DNA of 26,836 bases from JBMHDN01 sp049889355 (GCA_049889355.1 JBMHDN010000019.1:1-26836); one strand, 5' to 3'. Positions 15,665 to 24,400 are shown, numbered from the stretch's first letter. Numbers and translations: made by a program. The notes: generated by a model not told the origin, from the letters alone.

Positions 15665-16563
15665 GTGCGCCCTATGATGTATTTATCGGCATAGATTGGT
15701 CTGGTGCGAAGGGCAGGGCCCATGCCGGCATTGCCCTAGCCTGTGCGCAGAGTGGCCACAGCGCGCCTTATATCATCCAGCCGCCTGAGCATCAGAAATA
15801 TTGGTCTCGTCAGGCTGTTGCTGACTGGCTTTTGGCACAGTCACAGGATCAGAAAATGCTGGTTGGCATTGATTTTGCATTTGCCCATCCTTTCCTTGAT
15901 GAAGGGGCCTATTATCCGGGGTCAGGCGAGATGCTCTCAGATGCACGCACGCTCTGGTCGATGATTGATGCTAATAACGCAGACCAGCCTGATTTCTATG
16001 GTGGGGGCTTGTGGCAGCATCCTGTCTTTGGGCCCTATTATAATGCGCCGAAGAATCGCGGGGTTAAATTTCAATCTCGGCGGCGGCAAACCGAAGAGAT
16101 GGCGCGTGCCGTGCGTGCGCCAAGCCCGACCTTTAATTGTGTCGGACCTGCCGGAGTGGGCACAGGCTCACTAGCCGGCATGCGTTTGCTCCATCATTTG
16201 GGCAAAGAGGCACAGATTTGGCCATTTGATAAGTCAACAGGCCAGTCAATGACCTTGGTTGAAATTTTCCCTAGCTTTTATTTTCAACTGGCTGGCTTCA
16301 GACCGGTGAATGGGGCGCATACAAAGACTGAGGCGTTCAACAGTGCCCTTGGTTTTTTTGACTCTCAGCCGATGCCGCCTGATTTCATACCCAAAGGGCC
16401 GGATTTGGACGAGGCAGATGCGCTTATCTCGGCGGCTGCTTTGCGTTTTCTGGCGCGTGATGCTGCTGTCTGGCAGGCAGCTGATCAACCTGAAACCAGA
16501 CAAGCTGCACGCCATGAGGGCTGGATATTTGGTGTTAAATCCTCTAGAGAGATGCCATGTTGA
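15661..16563 (+). CDS. Predicted RNase H-fold protein (DUF429-like)
   Basis: The function of this 300-residue protein is not known. The start GIDWSGAKG (residues 10-18), a second GIDFAFAHPF (69-78) and later acidic positions Glu201 (VEIFPS) and the DEADALISAAA helix (about 250-260) are arranged as in DUF429-type RNase H-like folds, where such acids could bind metal. GPAGVGTGSLAGM (162-174) is a Gly-rich loop of unknown role. No signal peptide or membrane segment is seen. The ATG overlaps the rarA stop (ATGA) and its end overlaps crcB by 7 bp, so it is probably co-expressed with both. Assignment rests on motif pattern only. Confidence 0.6.
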   Translation: MSAPYDVFIGIDWSGAKGRAHAGIALACAQSGHSAPYIIQPPEHQKYWSRQAVADWLLAQSQDQKMLVGIDFAFAHPFLDEGAYYPGSGEMLSDARTLWSMIDANNADQPDFYGGGLWQHPVFGPYYNAPKNRGVKFQSRRRQTEEMARAVRAPSPTFNCVGPAGVGTGSLAGMRLLHHLGKEAQIWPFDKSTGQSMTLVEIFPSFYFQLAGFRPVNGAHTKTEAFNSALGFFDSQPMPPDFIPKGPDLDEADALISAAALRFLARDAAVWQAADQPETRQAARHEGWIFGVKSSREMPC

Positions 16564-16946
16564 GCTCATTTATCATTGTCGGGCTGGGAGGCGCAATTGG
16601 TGCAATGCTCCGCTATGGGACTGGGTTGCTGGTGATGGCCTCAGGTCTTGGCCCAAGCTGGCTAGCCACAATCAGTGTTAATCTCATTGGCTCTTTGGTC
16701 ATGGGCATTATGGCTAGCCTGTTATTGACCTTGCCTCAATTTTCAGAACAAATGCGGTTGTTCATCATGGTCGGGTTGCTGGGCGCGCTGACCACTTTCT
16801 CCAGCTTTGCCCTTGATGGCTTTCATCTGTTCAAAGCCCAGGATTGGCTCATGCTCGGTTTTTATATTTTGGGGTCAGTTGCAGGCGCGTTTATCAGTTT
16901 TGCGCTGGGTTTCTGGCTAACAAGCCTTTTGTTGAAAGGCGCGTGA
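16557..16946 (+). CDS. crcB: Fluoride channel CrcB/Fluc
   Basis: CrcB proteins are small dual-topology membrane channels that expel fluoride. The 129-residue protein has four hydrophobic segments and the family motifs GGAIGAMLRYG (residues about 10-20), NLIGSLVMG (about 42-50) and GALTTFSSFALD (about 75-86). The single-copy gene suggests a homodimer. No fluoride riboswitch is seen upstream, since the start lies inside the preceding gene. Its stop is 2 bp from the start of the pseudouridine synthase gene. Confidence 0.93.
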   Translation: MLSSFIIVGLGGAIGAMLRYGTGLLVMASGLGPSWLATISVNLIGSLVMGIMASLLLTLPQFSEQMRLFIMVGLLGALTTFSSFALDGFHLFKAQDWLMLGFYILGSVAGAFISFALGFWLTSLLLKGA

Positions 16947-16948
16947 GC

Positions 16949-17917
16949 ATGGCCAATTTTACCATTGATGACAGTGAAGAAAATACCCGTCTTGATCGCT
17001 TTATCCGCCGTCAAGCACCTGCCACCTCTCAAGGTCAGATTGAAAAGCTGCTGCGTGGTGGCAAGATACGCCTCAATGGCCTGAAAGCGAAATCAAATAG
17101 CCGGCTGACATCAGGTGATGAGATCACACTGCCTGATTTTTTGATTAACCAACAGCCTGAAATAAGCACGCCAGAAGCAGAAGCAGCCAAGGCACAAGAC
17201 GCATTAGCATTGATGGAGCTGGCACGTTCTGAAGATTGGATTGCTTATAACAAGCCATCAGGACTAGCCGTACAGGGCGGGGCAGGGATGACCCGTCATC
17301 TCGATGGCTTGCTGATGACGGCCTATGCCACTGACAGGCCAAAGCTGGTCCATAGGCTGGATAAAGATACCTCAGGGCTCATTATTGTAGCCCGTCATAT
17401 GCACGCGGCACGCAGCCTGACCCGTGCTTTTGCTGACCATCAGCTTCAAAAGAGCTATCTGGCCATTTGTATAGGCGATCCGGGTGCGGGCGGCAGCATT
17501 GATTTACCACTAATAAAATCTGGCCCGAAGGGTGGCGAGAAAATGCTGGTCGACAGACAAGAGGGTCAATCAGCGCTCACTTTTTTTAAAAGGCTTGCCC
17601 ATCATGATGGGCTTAGCCTGGTGGCGCTCTCGCCTCAAACCGGTCGTACACATCAGCTCAGAGTGCATATGGCTGCGCTTGGCACACCGATATTAGGTGA
17701 TGGAAAATATGGTGGGGCAAATGCGCATCCTGACAAGCGTCTTACCGCTAAATTGCATCTGCATGCCCAGTTTCTGAAATTGCCTGATGGCTTACTTCTG
17801 GTTGCACCGGTCGCAGACCACTTTGCCAGAACACTTGCACAGCTTAATTTTGCACGCTATTTGCCGGACACACTGCCTGAATTTGACCATAAAATACCAC
17901 GTGATGGAGAGATCTGA
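16949..17917 (+). CDS. rluC: 23S rRNA pseudouridine synthase, RluA family (RluC-like)
   Basis: This enzyme isomerises uridines in 23S rRNA. The 322-residue protein has an N-terminal S4 RNA-binding domain (RLDRFIRRQAP to the IEKLLRGGKIRLNG region, residues about 11-46), then the catalytic motif HRLDKDTSGL with Asp138, and the conserved PQTGRTHQLRVHMAALG and DGKYGG blocks. The start at 16949 follows the crcB stop; longer in-frame extensions lie inside crcB and are not family-like. RluC and RluD cannot be separated safely from the motifs; the neighbouring HAD and ATP12 genes are, as I recall, usual for rluC in alphaproteobacteria. Confidence 0.85.
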   Translation: MANFTIDDSEENTRLDRFIRRQAPATSQGQIEKLLRGGKIRLNGLKAKSNSRLTSGDEITLPDFLINQQPEISTPEAEAAKAQDALALMELARSEDWIAYNKPSGLAVQGGAGMTRHLDGLLMTAYATDRPKLVHRLDKDTSGLIIVARHMHAARSLTRAFADHQLQKSYLAICIGDPGAGGSIDLPLIKSGPKGGEKMLVDRQEGQSALTFFKRLAHHDGLSLVALSPQTGRTHQLRVHMAALGTPILGDGKYGGANAHPDKRLTAKLHLHAQFLKLPDGLLLVAPVADHFARTLAQLNFARYLPDTLPEFDHKIPRDGEI

Positions 17918-18609
17918 TGCCCAGCCTGTCTGACCCGCTAGGCCTTGTATTATTTGATTTTGATGGGACGCTGTGTGATAGCGCGGCCACCATCTCATCG
18001 ACCTTAAAACGCAGTTGTGACGCGCTAGGCATCAGCTCACCGCCTGAAGATGCTATGCGCGGCAATATTGGCCATGGGTTGATGCATCTGGCCCTTGCTT
18101 ATACAGATGGTGATGCAGAAATGGCTGAAAAGCTGTTTACCACCTATCGCCAAATAGCCATGGAAGATTTGCAGAAAGCAGAACTTGAAAAGGATCCACT
18201 TTTTGACGGCGTGCCAAAGATGCTGGCGACATTAAAGGAACAAGGCTGGTTGCTGGGTGTGGTGACCAACAAAAGCCGGCACGGGCTTGATAACCTTCTT
18301 GCGCATCATCAGATTGACCATTTTTTTGATGTCACCGCTACCATTGATGAATATCAGGGCAAGCCCGCCCCAGACATGGTCGATGGTGCGCTCTCTTCTG
18401 TTGGCGTTGATGCCCGCCATGCGGTGCTGGTCGGGGATACTGAAATCGACGCTGGGGCCGCACAAAATGCCAGCCTGCGCTTTTTAGGGGTTGCATGGGG
18501 GTATCACACTGTCGAGCGCCTCAATGCGGCCGGGGCTGCTGAGATCATCGCCTCTTTTGATGATTTGCCGGATATGCTGGAACGCTGGTGGCAGGAGCAG
18601 GTGGTATGA
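17917..18609 (+). CDS. HAD-superfamily phosphatase, phosphoglycolate phosphatase-like
   Basis: The 230-residue protein has HAD motif I LFDFDGTLCDS with nucleophile Asp14 and Asp16, motif II VTNKS near residue 113, the KPAPDM lysine and motif IV VGDTEIDAGAAQNA. The helical cap between motifs I and II is the C1 type seen in Gph/PGMB-like enzymes. The substrate cannot be read from the sequence; phosphoglycolate or another small phosphoester is likely. It starts inside the preceding stop codon (TGATG) and overlaps the ATP12 gene by 4 bp. Confidence 0.85.
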   Translation: MPSLSDPLGLVLFDFDGTLCDSAATISSTLKRSCDALGISSPPEDAMRGNIGHGLMHLALAYTDGDAEMAEKLFTTYRQIAMEDLQKAELEKDPLFDGVPKMLATLKEQGWLLGVVTNKSRHGLDNLLAHHQIDHFFDVTATIDEYQGKPAPDMVDGALSSVGVDARHAVLVGDTEIDAGAAQNASLRFLGVAWGYHTVERLNAAGAAEIIASFDDLPDMLERWWQEQVV

Positions 18610-19304
18610 AGCGCTTTTATGAACAGGTCGCATTACAAAAGAGCACAGATGGCTACGGCTTGTTGTTAGACGGGCGTGCCTTGAAAACACCGATGAAAAC
18701 AACGCTTATGGTGCCAGGTAAATCCCTTGCTGAAGCGATTCAGGCAGAATGGCAGGCGGTTGAGGATGAAATTGCACCTATGACCATGCCGATGACAGCA
18801 TTGGCTTTTACTTGTATTGACCGGGTGATGACACAGCGTGATGAACTTGTGCGGCAAATGGTACAATATGCAGGCAATGACCTGATCTGTTATCGAGAAG
18901 ATGGGGATCAGCTGCTGGCTGAAAAACAGAACCAAAGCTGGAATCGCTGGACAGAATGGGCAGCCAGCGAATTGGGGATGAAATTTCAGATGACAGCCGG
19001 TATCATGCCGATTGATCAGCCAGATGGTGTTGCTGAAAAAGCAGCAGAACAAATGGCTGACTTGTCAGATTGGCATCTTACTTTATTGGTAAGGCTGGCC
19101 AGCCTTGGCGGTTCGTTCACCCTGGCCATGGCCTTTATAAAAGGAGCTATGGATGCACAGGAATTTTATCAGCTGAGCCATTTAGACGAGCTCTATCAGA
19201 TGGAAAAATGGGGTGCAGATGCCGAGGCACAAGAACGGCTGGACGGTATCATGAGTGAATATGAGGCCTGCGGCCAATTTTTGGGACTTTTACTGGGGGA
19301 CTGA
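18606..19304 (+). CDS. ATP12-type F1-ATPase assembly chaperone
   Basis: ATP12 proteins bind the F1 alpha subunit during ATP synthase assembly and occur in mitochondria and alphaproteobacteria. The 232-residue protein begins MKRFYEQVALQKSTDGYGLLLDGR and has the family block EWQAVEDEIAPMTMPMTALAFTCIDRV (about residues 51-77, two halves), RxxLVRQMVQYAGNDLICYR and the PLSxWH-like DLSDWHLTLL region. The ATG at 18606 overlaps the HAD stop. There is no mitochondrial-style presequence, as expected in bacteria. Confidence 0.9.
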   Translation: MKRFYEQVALQKSTDGYGLLLDGRALKTPMKTTLMVPGKSLAEAIQAEWQAVEDEIAPMTMPMTALAFTCIDRVMTQRDELVRQMVQYAGNDLICYREDGDQLLAEKQNQSWNRWTEWAASELGMKFQMTAGIMPIDQPDGVAEKAAEQMADLSDWHLTLLVRLASLGGSFTLAMAFIKGAMDAQEFYQLSHLDELYQMEKWGADAEAQERLDGIMSEYEACGQFLGLLLGD

Positions 19305-19308
19305 AAAA

Positions 19309-20841
19309 GTGAAGAATATCATCAAAGAGCTGGATGCAAAGCGTGAAGCTGCCCGCAAGGGTGGTGGTATGACCCGTGTTGAAAAACAGCATGAAAAAGG
19401 CAAGTTGACCGCGCGTGAGCGTTTGGATGTGTTGCTGGATGATGGCAGTTTTGAAGAATGGGACATGTTTGTTGAACATCGCTGTCATGATTTCGGGATG
19501 GAGAAAAATAAAATCCCGGGTGATGGCGTCGTAACAGGCTTTGGCAAGGTGAATGGCCGTCCGGTTTTTGTTTATTCTCAGGATTTCACGGTGCTGGGTG
19601 GCTCGCTTTCTGAAACCCATGCTACCAAAATTACCAAAATCATGGACCAAGCAATTAAGGTTGGCGTACCGGTTATCGGGCTGAATGATTCAGGTGGTGC
19701 CCGTATTCAAGAGGGGGTCGCATCTCTTGGTGGCTATGCTGAGGTGTTTCAGCGCAATGTGCTGGCTTCAGGCGTTGTCCCGCAAATCTCCCTGATTATG
19801 GGGCCTTGTGCTGGCGGGGCTGTCTATTCACCAGCGATTACAGATTTCATCTTCATGACCGAGGGCAGCTCATACATGTTTGTCACCGGCCCTGATGTGG
19901 TGAAAACCGTAACACATGAGGATTTGACCGCAGAAGAGCTGGGCGGTGCCAGCATGCATCGCCGCACCTCAGGTGTCGCACATGCCAGCTTTGAAAATGA
20001 TATCGACCTGCTGATGCAGACTCGTCGTCTGATGGATTTCCTGCCACTCTCTAATCGTGAGGCGGCACCTGTTCAGTTCACCGATGACCCAGCTGATCGC
20101 GCCTCTGATGTGCTGGATCATATTATTCCAGATAATCCAAACCAGCCTTATGATATGCGTCAAATCATCACTGAGATGGTGGATGAAGGCGATTTCTTTG
20201 AAATTCATAAAGAATTTGCAGGCAATGTCATTGTTGGTTTTGCGCATATTGATGGGCGCTCGGTGGGTATTGTGGCAAATCAGCCGCTGGTGCTGGCTGG
20301 CACGCTTGATATCAATGCTTCGCGCAAGGCGGCGCGTTTTGTGCGTTTTTGTGATGCTTTTAATATTCCGCTTCTGACCTTGGTGGATGTGCCGGGCTTT
20401 ATGCCAGGCCTGTCTCAGGAAACAGGTGGGATTATCAATCATGGGGCAAAGCTGCTCTTTGCTTATGCCGAAGCCACGGTGCCAAAAGTCACCATCATCA
20501 CCCGCAAAGCCTATGGCGGAGCCTATGATGTGATGTCATCCAAGCATTTGCGCGGCGATGTGAATTATGCCTGGCCAACAGCTGAGATTGCGGTGATGGG
20601 CCCAGAAGGGGCAGCACGGATTATCTTCCGTGAGGCGGCCGCTGATCCAGATAAGCTGGCAGAGGCAACCAATGATTACCGCGAGAAATTTGCCAATCCA
20701 TTTGTTGCCGCAGCACGTGGCTATATTGATGACATCATCATGCCACGCAACAGCCGCCGGCGGGTGGCACGTGCACTGGAAATGCTGGAAGATAAGGTGT
20801 TGGAAAACCCACCACGCAAACATGATAATTTGCCGCTTTAA
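19309..20841 (+). CDS. pccB: Propionyl-CoA carboxylase beta (carboxyltransferase) subunit
   Basis: This subunit transfers CO2 from carboxybiotin to propionyl-CoA, giving methylmalonyl-CoA. The 510-residue length is typical. The start is a GTG at 19309, giving MKNIIKELDAKREAARKGGG, the normal N-terminus; an upstream ATG lies inside ATP12. Motifs include HEKGKLTARERLDVLLDDGS, the oxyanion loop GGARIQEGV (129-137) and KAYGGAYDVMSSKH (400-413). Asp407 in that loop corresponds, as I recall, to the residue associated with propionyl-CoA preference in Streptomyces PccB. The gene is 43 bp before pccA, its partner subunit. Confidence 0.92.
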   Translation: MKNIIKELDAKREAARKGGGMTRVEKQHEKGKLTARERLDVLLDDGSFEEWDMFVEHRCHDFGMEKNKIPGDGVVTGFGKVNGRPVFVYSQDFTVLGGSLSETHATKITKIMDQAIKVGVPVIGLNDSGGARIQEGVASLGGYAEVFQRNVLASGVVPQISLIMGPCAGGAVYSPAITDFIFMTEGSSYMFVTGPDVVKTVTHEDLTAEELGGASMHRRTSGVAHASFENDIDLLMQTRRLMDFLPLSNREAAPVQFTDDPADRASDVLDHIIPDNPNQPYDMRQIITEMVDEGDFFEIHKEFAGNVIVGFAHIDGRSVGIVANQPLVLAGTLDINASRKAARFVRFCDAFNIPLLTLVDVPGFMPGLSQETGGIINHGAKLLFAYAEATVPKVTIITRKAYGGAYDVMSSKHLRGDVNYAWPTAEIAVMGPEGAARIIFREAAADPDKLAEATNDYREKFANPFVAAARGYIDDIIMPRNSRRRVARALEMLEDKVLENPPRKHDNLPL

Positions 20842-20884
20842 GCGCGTCAGCAAATCGAATATCGGATGAAAGTGGGATTTTAAG

Positions 20885-22906
20885 ATGGCGAAGATGTTTT
20901 CGAAAATTTTGATTGCCAATCGCGGCGAAATTGCGTGCCGGATTATGCGCTCAGCACGCGCAATGGGCATAAAGACGGTTGCGGTATATTCTGAGGCTGA
21001 TGCCAGAGCGGTGCATGTGGAAATGGCAGATGAAGCGGTCCTTTTAGGGCCTGCTGCCAGTTCTGAATCATATCTGCGCGGTGATAAAATCATTGAAGCG
21101 GCCCAGCAAACCGGGGCAGAGGCTATTCACCCAGGCTATGGTTTCTTGAGTGAAAATGCCCGCTTTGTTGAGGCGGTCGAAGCTGCTGGTCTGGCCTTTA
21201 TCGGGCCAGGCAGTCATGCCATCGAAGTGATGGGTGATAAAATCACCTCCAAAAAGCTGGCGCTCGAAGCGGGTGTATCGGTTGTACCAGGTTCTGAAGG
21301 CGAGGTTGCATCACTGGATGCAGCGATGGCTGAAGCGACGCGTATCGGCTTTCCAGTGATGGTCAAAGCCTCTGCTGGTGGCGGCGGTAAAGGGATGCGC
21401 GTCATCGAACGGGCTGAAGATTTGGCAGAGGGTATGTCCGCTGCCATGAATGAAGCCCAGAACGCCTTTGGAGATAACCGCGTCTTTATTGAAAAATTCG
21501 TGCTCCAGCCGCGTCATATTGAAATTCAGCTGCTGGCTGACACCCATGGCAATGCGGTCTATCTGGGCGAGCGTGAATGTTCTATTCAGCGTCGTCATCA
21601 GAAGGTCATTGAAGAAGCCCCAAGCCCGTTTATTTCAGACGAAACACGCAAAGCTATGGGCGAGCAGGCGGTACAGCTGGCCAAAGCTTGTGGCTATCGC
21701 TCAGCTGGCACAGTTGAGTTTATTGTCGGCGCAGATCAGGATTTCTATTTTCTTGAGATGAATACCCGCCTGCAGGTAGAACATCCAGTCACCGAAGAGG
21801 TCTATGGCCTTGATTTGGTCGAATGGATGATCAAAATCGCGGCTGGTGAAAAGCTGACCTTAAAACAGCAGGATATTACACCGCAGGCCTGGTCTATCGA
21901 AGCGCGTGTCTATGCTGAAGATTCCGCAAAAGGCTTCCTGCCATCTATCGGCCAGCTGAGCCGCTACCGTGCACCGGTAGGTGAGGGGATCCGCGTGGAT
22001 TCTGGGGTAGCAGAAGGTCGCCATATCACCATGTTCTATGATCCGATGATTGCGAAATTGATCGCGACCGGTAAGACCCGCCTTGAAGCGATTGAAAAGC
22101 TGGAACTGGCACTTGATCATTATCAGCTAGAAGGGCTGGAAGCCAACCGCCAATTCATCAGCGCGATATTGGCCAATGAAGCATTTCGTGCTGGTCATAT
22201 GACCACCCATTTCATTGCTGAATATTTTGGTGATCGCTTCATCCCAGAAGCCCCGACAGGTCCGCTGAGAGACAGGCTGATTGCCCTTGGTGTCGCCGCC
22301 ACTGCGACTCAGCATGCTGAAAAACGGTTTGCAGGTGCCTCTGAAACTGAATTTGTGGTGGTGCTGAAAGAAGGCGATGCTCCAATTCAGATGACAGCTA
22401 GCTGGCAGCCAGAGCGAGATGGTGAGCAAATCTATCTGAATGGGCAGGCTGAGCCGCATCGTATCTCTGGGGCGCTCAGTGCAGCAGACCCGCTCTTTGA
22501 TGGTCAGATTGATGATATGGCCCTTGCGGTGCAAATCACCCGTCATGCCAGTCATATCACTTTGCGTCACGGCCCCTTTGAGCTGCAGATGCAGGTCCTG
22601 CCTGCCAGAACAGCACCTTATCTGCAATTCATGCCAGTGCGTGATGATGCGGCGGGGGATCGCGAAGTGCGTGCACCGATGCCTGGCTTGCTGGTGAAAT
22701 TGATGGTCGGTTCAGGAGATCTGGTCGAAGCTGGCCAGCCATTGGCCATCATTGAAGCGATGAAGATGGAAAATATCATCAAAGCAGGTGTATCCGGAGT
22801 CGTGGAAAAAATCCATGCAGATGCCGGCGCATCTCTCAATGTGGATGACCTGATCCTGACCCTCGCCCCTGATGCGCAAGACGACGCAAAAAAGAGCACC
22901 GATTAA
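20885..22906 (+). CDS. pccA: Propionyl-CoA carboxylase alpha subunit (biotin carboxylase + biotin carrier)
   Basis: This 673-residue subunit uses ATP and bicarbonate to carboxylate biotin. The biotin carboxylase part starts FSKILIANRGEIACRIMRSA, has the ATP-grasp glycine loop KASAGGGGKGMRV (161-173) and EMNTRLQVEHPVTE (about 291-304). A linker/BT region follows, then a biotinyl domain with EAMKMEN whose Lys627 should carry biotin. An in-frame ATG at 20894 is an alternative start. The fused BC-BCCP layout and adjacent pccB favour propionyl- over acetyl-CoA carboxylase; methylcrotonyl-CoA carboxylase is less likely. The stop overlaps the next start (TAATG). Confidence 0.92.
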   Translation: MAKMFSKILIANRGEIACRIMRSARAMGIKTVAVYSEADARAVHVEMADEAVLLGPAASSESYLRGDKIIEAAQQTGAEAIHPGYGFLSENARFVEAVEAAGLAFIGPGSHAIEVMGDKITSKKLALEAGVSVVPGSEGEVASLDAAMAEATRIGFPVMVKASAGGGGKGMRVIERAEDLAEGMSAAMNEAQNAFGDNRVFIEKFVLQPRHIEIQLLADTHGNAVYLGERECSIQRRHQKVIEEAPSPFISDETRKAMGEQAVQLAKACGYRSAGTVEFIVGADQDFYFLEMNTRLQVEHPVTEEVYGLDLVEWMIKIAAGEKLTLKQQDITPQAWSIEARVYAEDSAKGFLPSIGQLSRYRAPVGEGIRVDSGVAEGRHITMFYDPMIAKLIATGKTRLEAIEKLELALDHYQLEGLEANRQFISAILANEAFRAGHMTTHFIAEYFGDRFIPEAPTGPLRDRLIALGVAATATQHAEKRFAGASETEFVVVLKEGDAPIQMTASWQPERDGEQIYLNGQAEPHRISGALSAADPLFDGQIDDMALAVQITRHASHITLRHGPFELQMQVLPARTAPYLQFMPVRDDAAGDREVRAPMPGLLVKLMVGSGDLVEAGQPLAIIEAMKMENIIKAGVSGVVEKIHADAGASLNVDDLILTLAPDAQDDAKKSTD

Positions 22907-23349
22907 TGGCAAAAGGGCTGGCACAGAGCCCGGCCTTGGCGGCATTATCCAGCCGCCAGATTTCGGTTTTGTCAGGCCAGATCCCTCTGGGCCCGCATGG
23001 CCGCCAGCTCTTGTCAGAAATCCTCACCGCTGGCCAGCATCAGAGCTGGCTGGCAGTGATTATCTTATCTGCCACGCTGGCTGACGTCGCGCTCTATGAA
23101 GAGAGCTGGTCTGGGGCAGAGCTGCAGTCAGATACTGAGGCTGATTATGGTATGGGCCTTGATTGGCTCAGCCGGCGCGAGCGCGAGAAGCTGGACTGGC
23201 TGCGCGGCCGGCGCAACCGGCTGGTGCATTATGAAGGGCCAGTTGATGGGCTTTTAGGTCAGGCTGATGATGCGGCTATTCTGGCGCGTGATGCAGATAG
23301 AGCGGTTTCTGCCCTATTGCCACTTCTAGACGGGCTCGAGCAGTTTTAA
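22906..23349 (+). CDS. Small HEPN-like protein of unknown function
   Basis: I do not recognise this 147-residue protein as a named family. It looks all-helical and ends a charged helix with RREREKLDWLRGRRNRLVHYEG; within it Arg103-Asn104 to His108 matches the R-x4-H motif of HEPN domains, with the typical polar residue after Arg. HEPN domains are often RNases or nucleotide-binding modules. No antitoxin-like partner (MNT or others) is adjacent. It is translationally coupled to pccA by a one-base overlap and converges on lipB with a 4-bp overlap at the 3' ends. A function linked to the carboxylase is possible from position alone. Confidence 0.55.
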   Translation: MAKGLAQSPALAALSSRQISVLSGQIPLGPHGRQLLSEILTAGQHQSWLAVIILSATLADVALYEESWSGAELQSDTEADYGMGLDWLSRREREKLDWLRGRRNRLVHYEGPVDGLLGQADDAAILARDADRAVSALLPLLDGLEQF

Positions 23350-24092
23350 TTTGCCACAATCTCGTGCCAGCCGAGCTTGCTATGCGCACCAAAATGCATA
23401 CCAAAGCAATCTTCAATCGCCATATCCAGCTCTGCCTCTGAGACCATCAGGCCTAAATCGGCCAGTGAAGTTACCCCGCCATCTGTTACCCCGCATGGGA
23501 TGATCGCCTCATAGGCTGATAAATCCGGGTCCAGATTAAGGGCAAAACCGTGCTGGCTGGTCCATTTGGACACACGCACCCCAAGAGCGGCAATCTTATC
23601 CAAACGCTCAGGCAGGCCAATATCGCCGCGCGCCACCCAGACACCTGGCAGCCCATCGCGCCTGCAGCCCAGCACACCAAAACAGCCCAACACATCAATG
23701 ACCCAGCCTTCGAGTGCATGCACATAAGCCCTGATATCCTGGCCACGCTTGTCCAGCCTCAGCACCGGCCAGACCACGCGCTGACCAGGCCCGTGCCAAG
23801 TCCATTCACCGCCTCTGCCTGTCTCAATGATCTCTGCCCCGGCAGCCCGCACCGCATCAGCGGCCAGCATCTCTTCAGGCTTGGCAGACGTGCCGGCAGT
23901 ATAGACAGATGGGTGGCTCAACATGAAAATCTGTTCAGCTGCCTGCCCAAGGCGTATCGCCTCATGGGCGGCTTGCATGCGTGCGACCGCTGCCTGATAA
24001 GGCGTTAAATCAGGCAGATGCACAAATTGCGGCTTGCCTTGCCTATCAGCAGCCATAGCAGTGCCGGTGGATAAGTCTTTTTTATCACTCAT
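23346..24092 (-). CDS. lipB: Octanoyl-[acyl-carrier-protein]:protein transferase LipB
   Basis: LipB moves octanoyl groups from ACP to lipoyl domains, the first step of protein lipoylation. The 248-residue protein has GRGGEWTWHGPGQ (residues 92-104, His100), the KIAALGVRVSKW block with Lys166, HGFALNLDPDL, and the catalytic Cys200 in IIPCGVTDGGVTSL. The N-terminal 12-20 residues are not conserved-looking and the start has no clear Shine-Dalgarno, so a start at Met13 is possible. It is the only - strand gene in the first 25 kb. Confidence 0.93.
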   Translation of the reverse strand: MSDKKDLSTGTAMAADRQGKPQFVHLPDLTPYQAAVARMQAAHEAIRLGQAAEQIFMLSHPSVYTAGTSAKPEEMLAADAVRAAGAEIIETGRGGEWTWHGPGQRVVWPVLRLDKRGQDIRAYVHALEGWVIDVLGCFGVLGCRRDGLPGVWVARGDIGLPERLDKIAALGVRVSKWTSQHGFALNLDPDLSAYEAIIPCGVTDGGVTSLADLGLMVSEAELDMAIEDCFGMHFGAHSKLGWHEIVAN

Positions 24093-24179
24093 AGGGCTGT
24101 TCTAGCATGAAAAACAGGCAGGCGGCAAAGCCATCTATCCCACAGTCGGTGAAAGACAATGTTAATTCACATGCGGATG

Positions 24180-24208
24180 TTGAAATAAAAAATGAAATAT
24201 GAGATAAG
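24180..24208 (+). promoter_or_regulatory. Probable tRNA-Leu promoter
   Basis: TTGAAA (24180-24185) and GATAAG (24203-24208), a 4-of-6 match to TATAAT, are separated by 17 bp. Transcription would begin about 24215, some 12 nt before the mature tRNA. The surrounding 24093-24226 interval is the divergent gap between lipB and the tRNA; no clear lipB promoter was identified on the other strand. Confidence 0.55.
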
Positions 24209-24226
24209 GCTGACCTGACTTCTCGT

Positions 24227-24315
24227 GCGGCTGTGGCGGAATTGGTAGACGCGCAGCGTTGAGGTCGCTGTGGGGCTAATACCCCGTGGAAGTTCGAGTC
24301 TTCTCAGCCGCACCA
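24227..24315 (+). tRNA. tRNA-Leu (anticodon GAG)
   Basis: The 89-nt cloverleaf folds fully. Acceptor GCGGCTG (24227-24233) pairs with CAGCCGC (24305-24311), followed by A and an encoded CCA. The anticodon stem CAGCG/CGCTG closes loop TTGAGGT with anticodon GAG, reading CUC/CUU. The long variable arm GGGG...CCCC is a class II leucine feature, and the T arm holds TTCGAGT. Its last 16 nt (24300-24315) are repeated in inverted orientation at 26747-26762, so the gene is the likely integration site of the adjacent element. Confidence 0.96.
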
Positions 24316-24400
24316 TTCTCCTTGTTAAACATGCTAGACATCTTAGGGCTATCCTATTGAATCCTTGAGCATTCTTGTGAACTGCGCGGGGGTGGATTGT
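24300..24400 (+). repeat. Left arm of a ~100-bp inverted repeat (attachment-like)
   Basis: This arm begins at nucleotide 74 of the tRNA gene and runs to 4 bp before the recombinase ATG. It matches the reverse complement of 26663-26762 with four substitutions and one single-base indel (about 95%). The first 16 bp, the tRNA 3' end including CCA, are identical in both arms. Similarity stops abruptly at both ends: at 24299 inside the T arm and after GGATTGT at 24400. No hairpin plus T run or clear promoter was seen within it, so read-through from the tRNA into the recombinase gene is plausible. Confidence 0.95.

Noticed and set aside
16500..16560. Fluoride riboswitch before crcB
   Set aside because: The upstream DNA is coding sequence of the previous gene up to the crcB start and shows no such fold.
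16844..16948. N-terminal extension of the pseudouridine synthase beginning inside crcB
   Set aside because: The extra 35 residues are an out-of-frame translation of crcB; the S4 domain begins normally after the ATG at 16949.
19255..19308. ATG start for pccB inside the ATP12 gene
   Set aside because: The first 18 residues are a shifted-frame reading of the ATP12 C-terminus; the GTG at 19309 gives the family N-terminus and the usual 510 residues.
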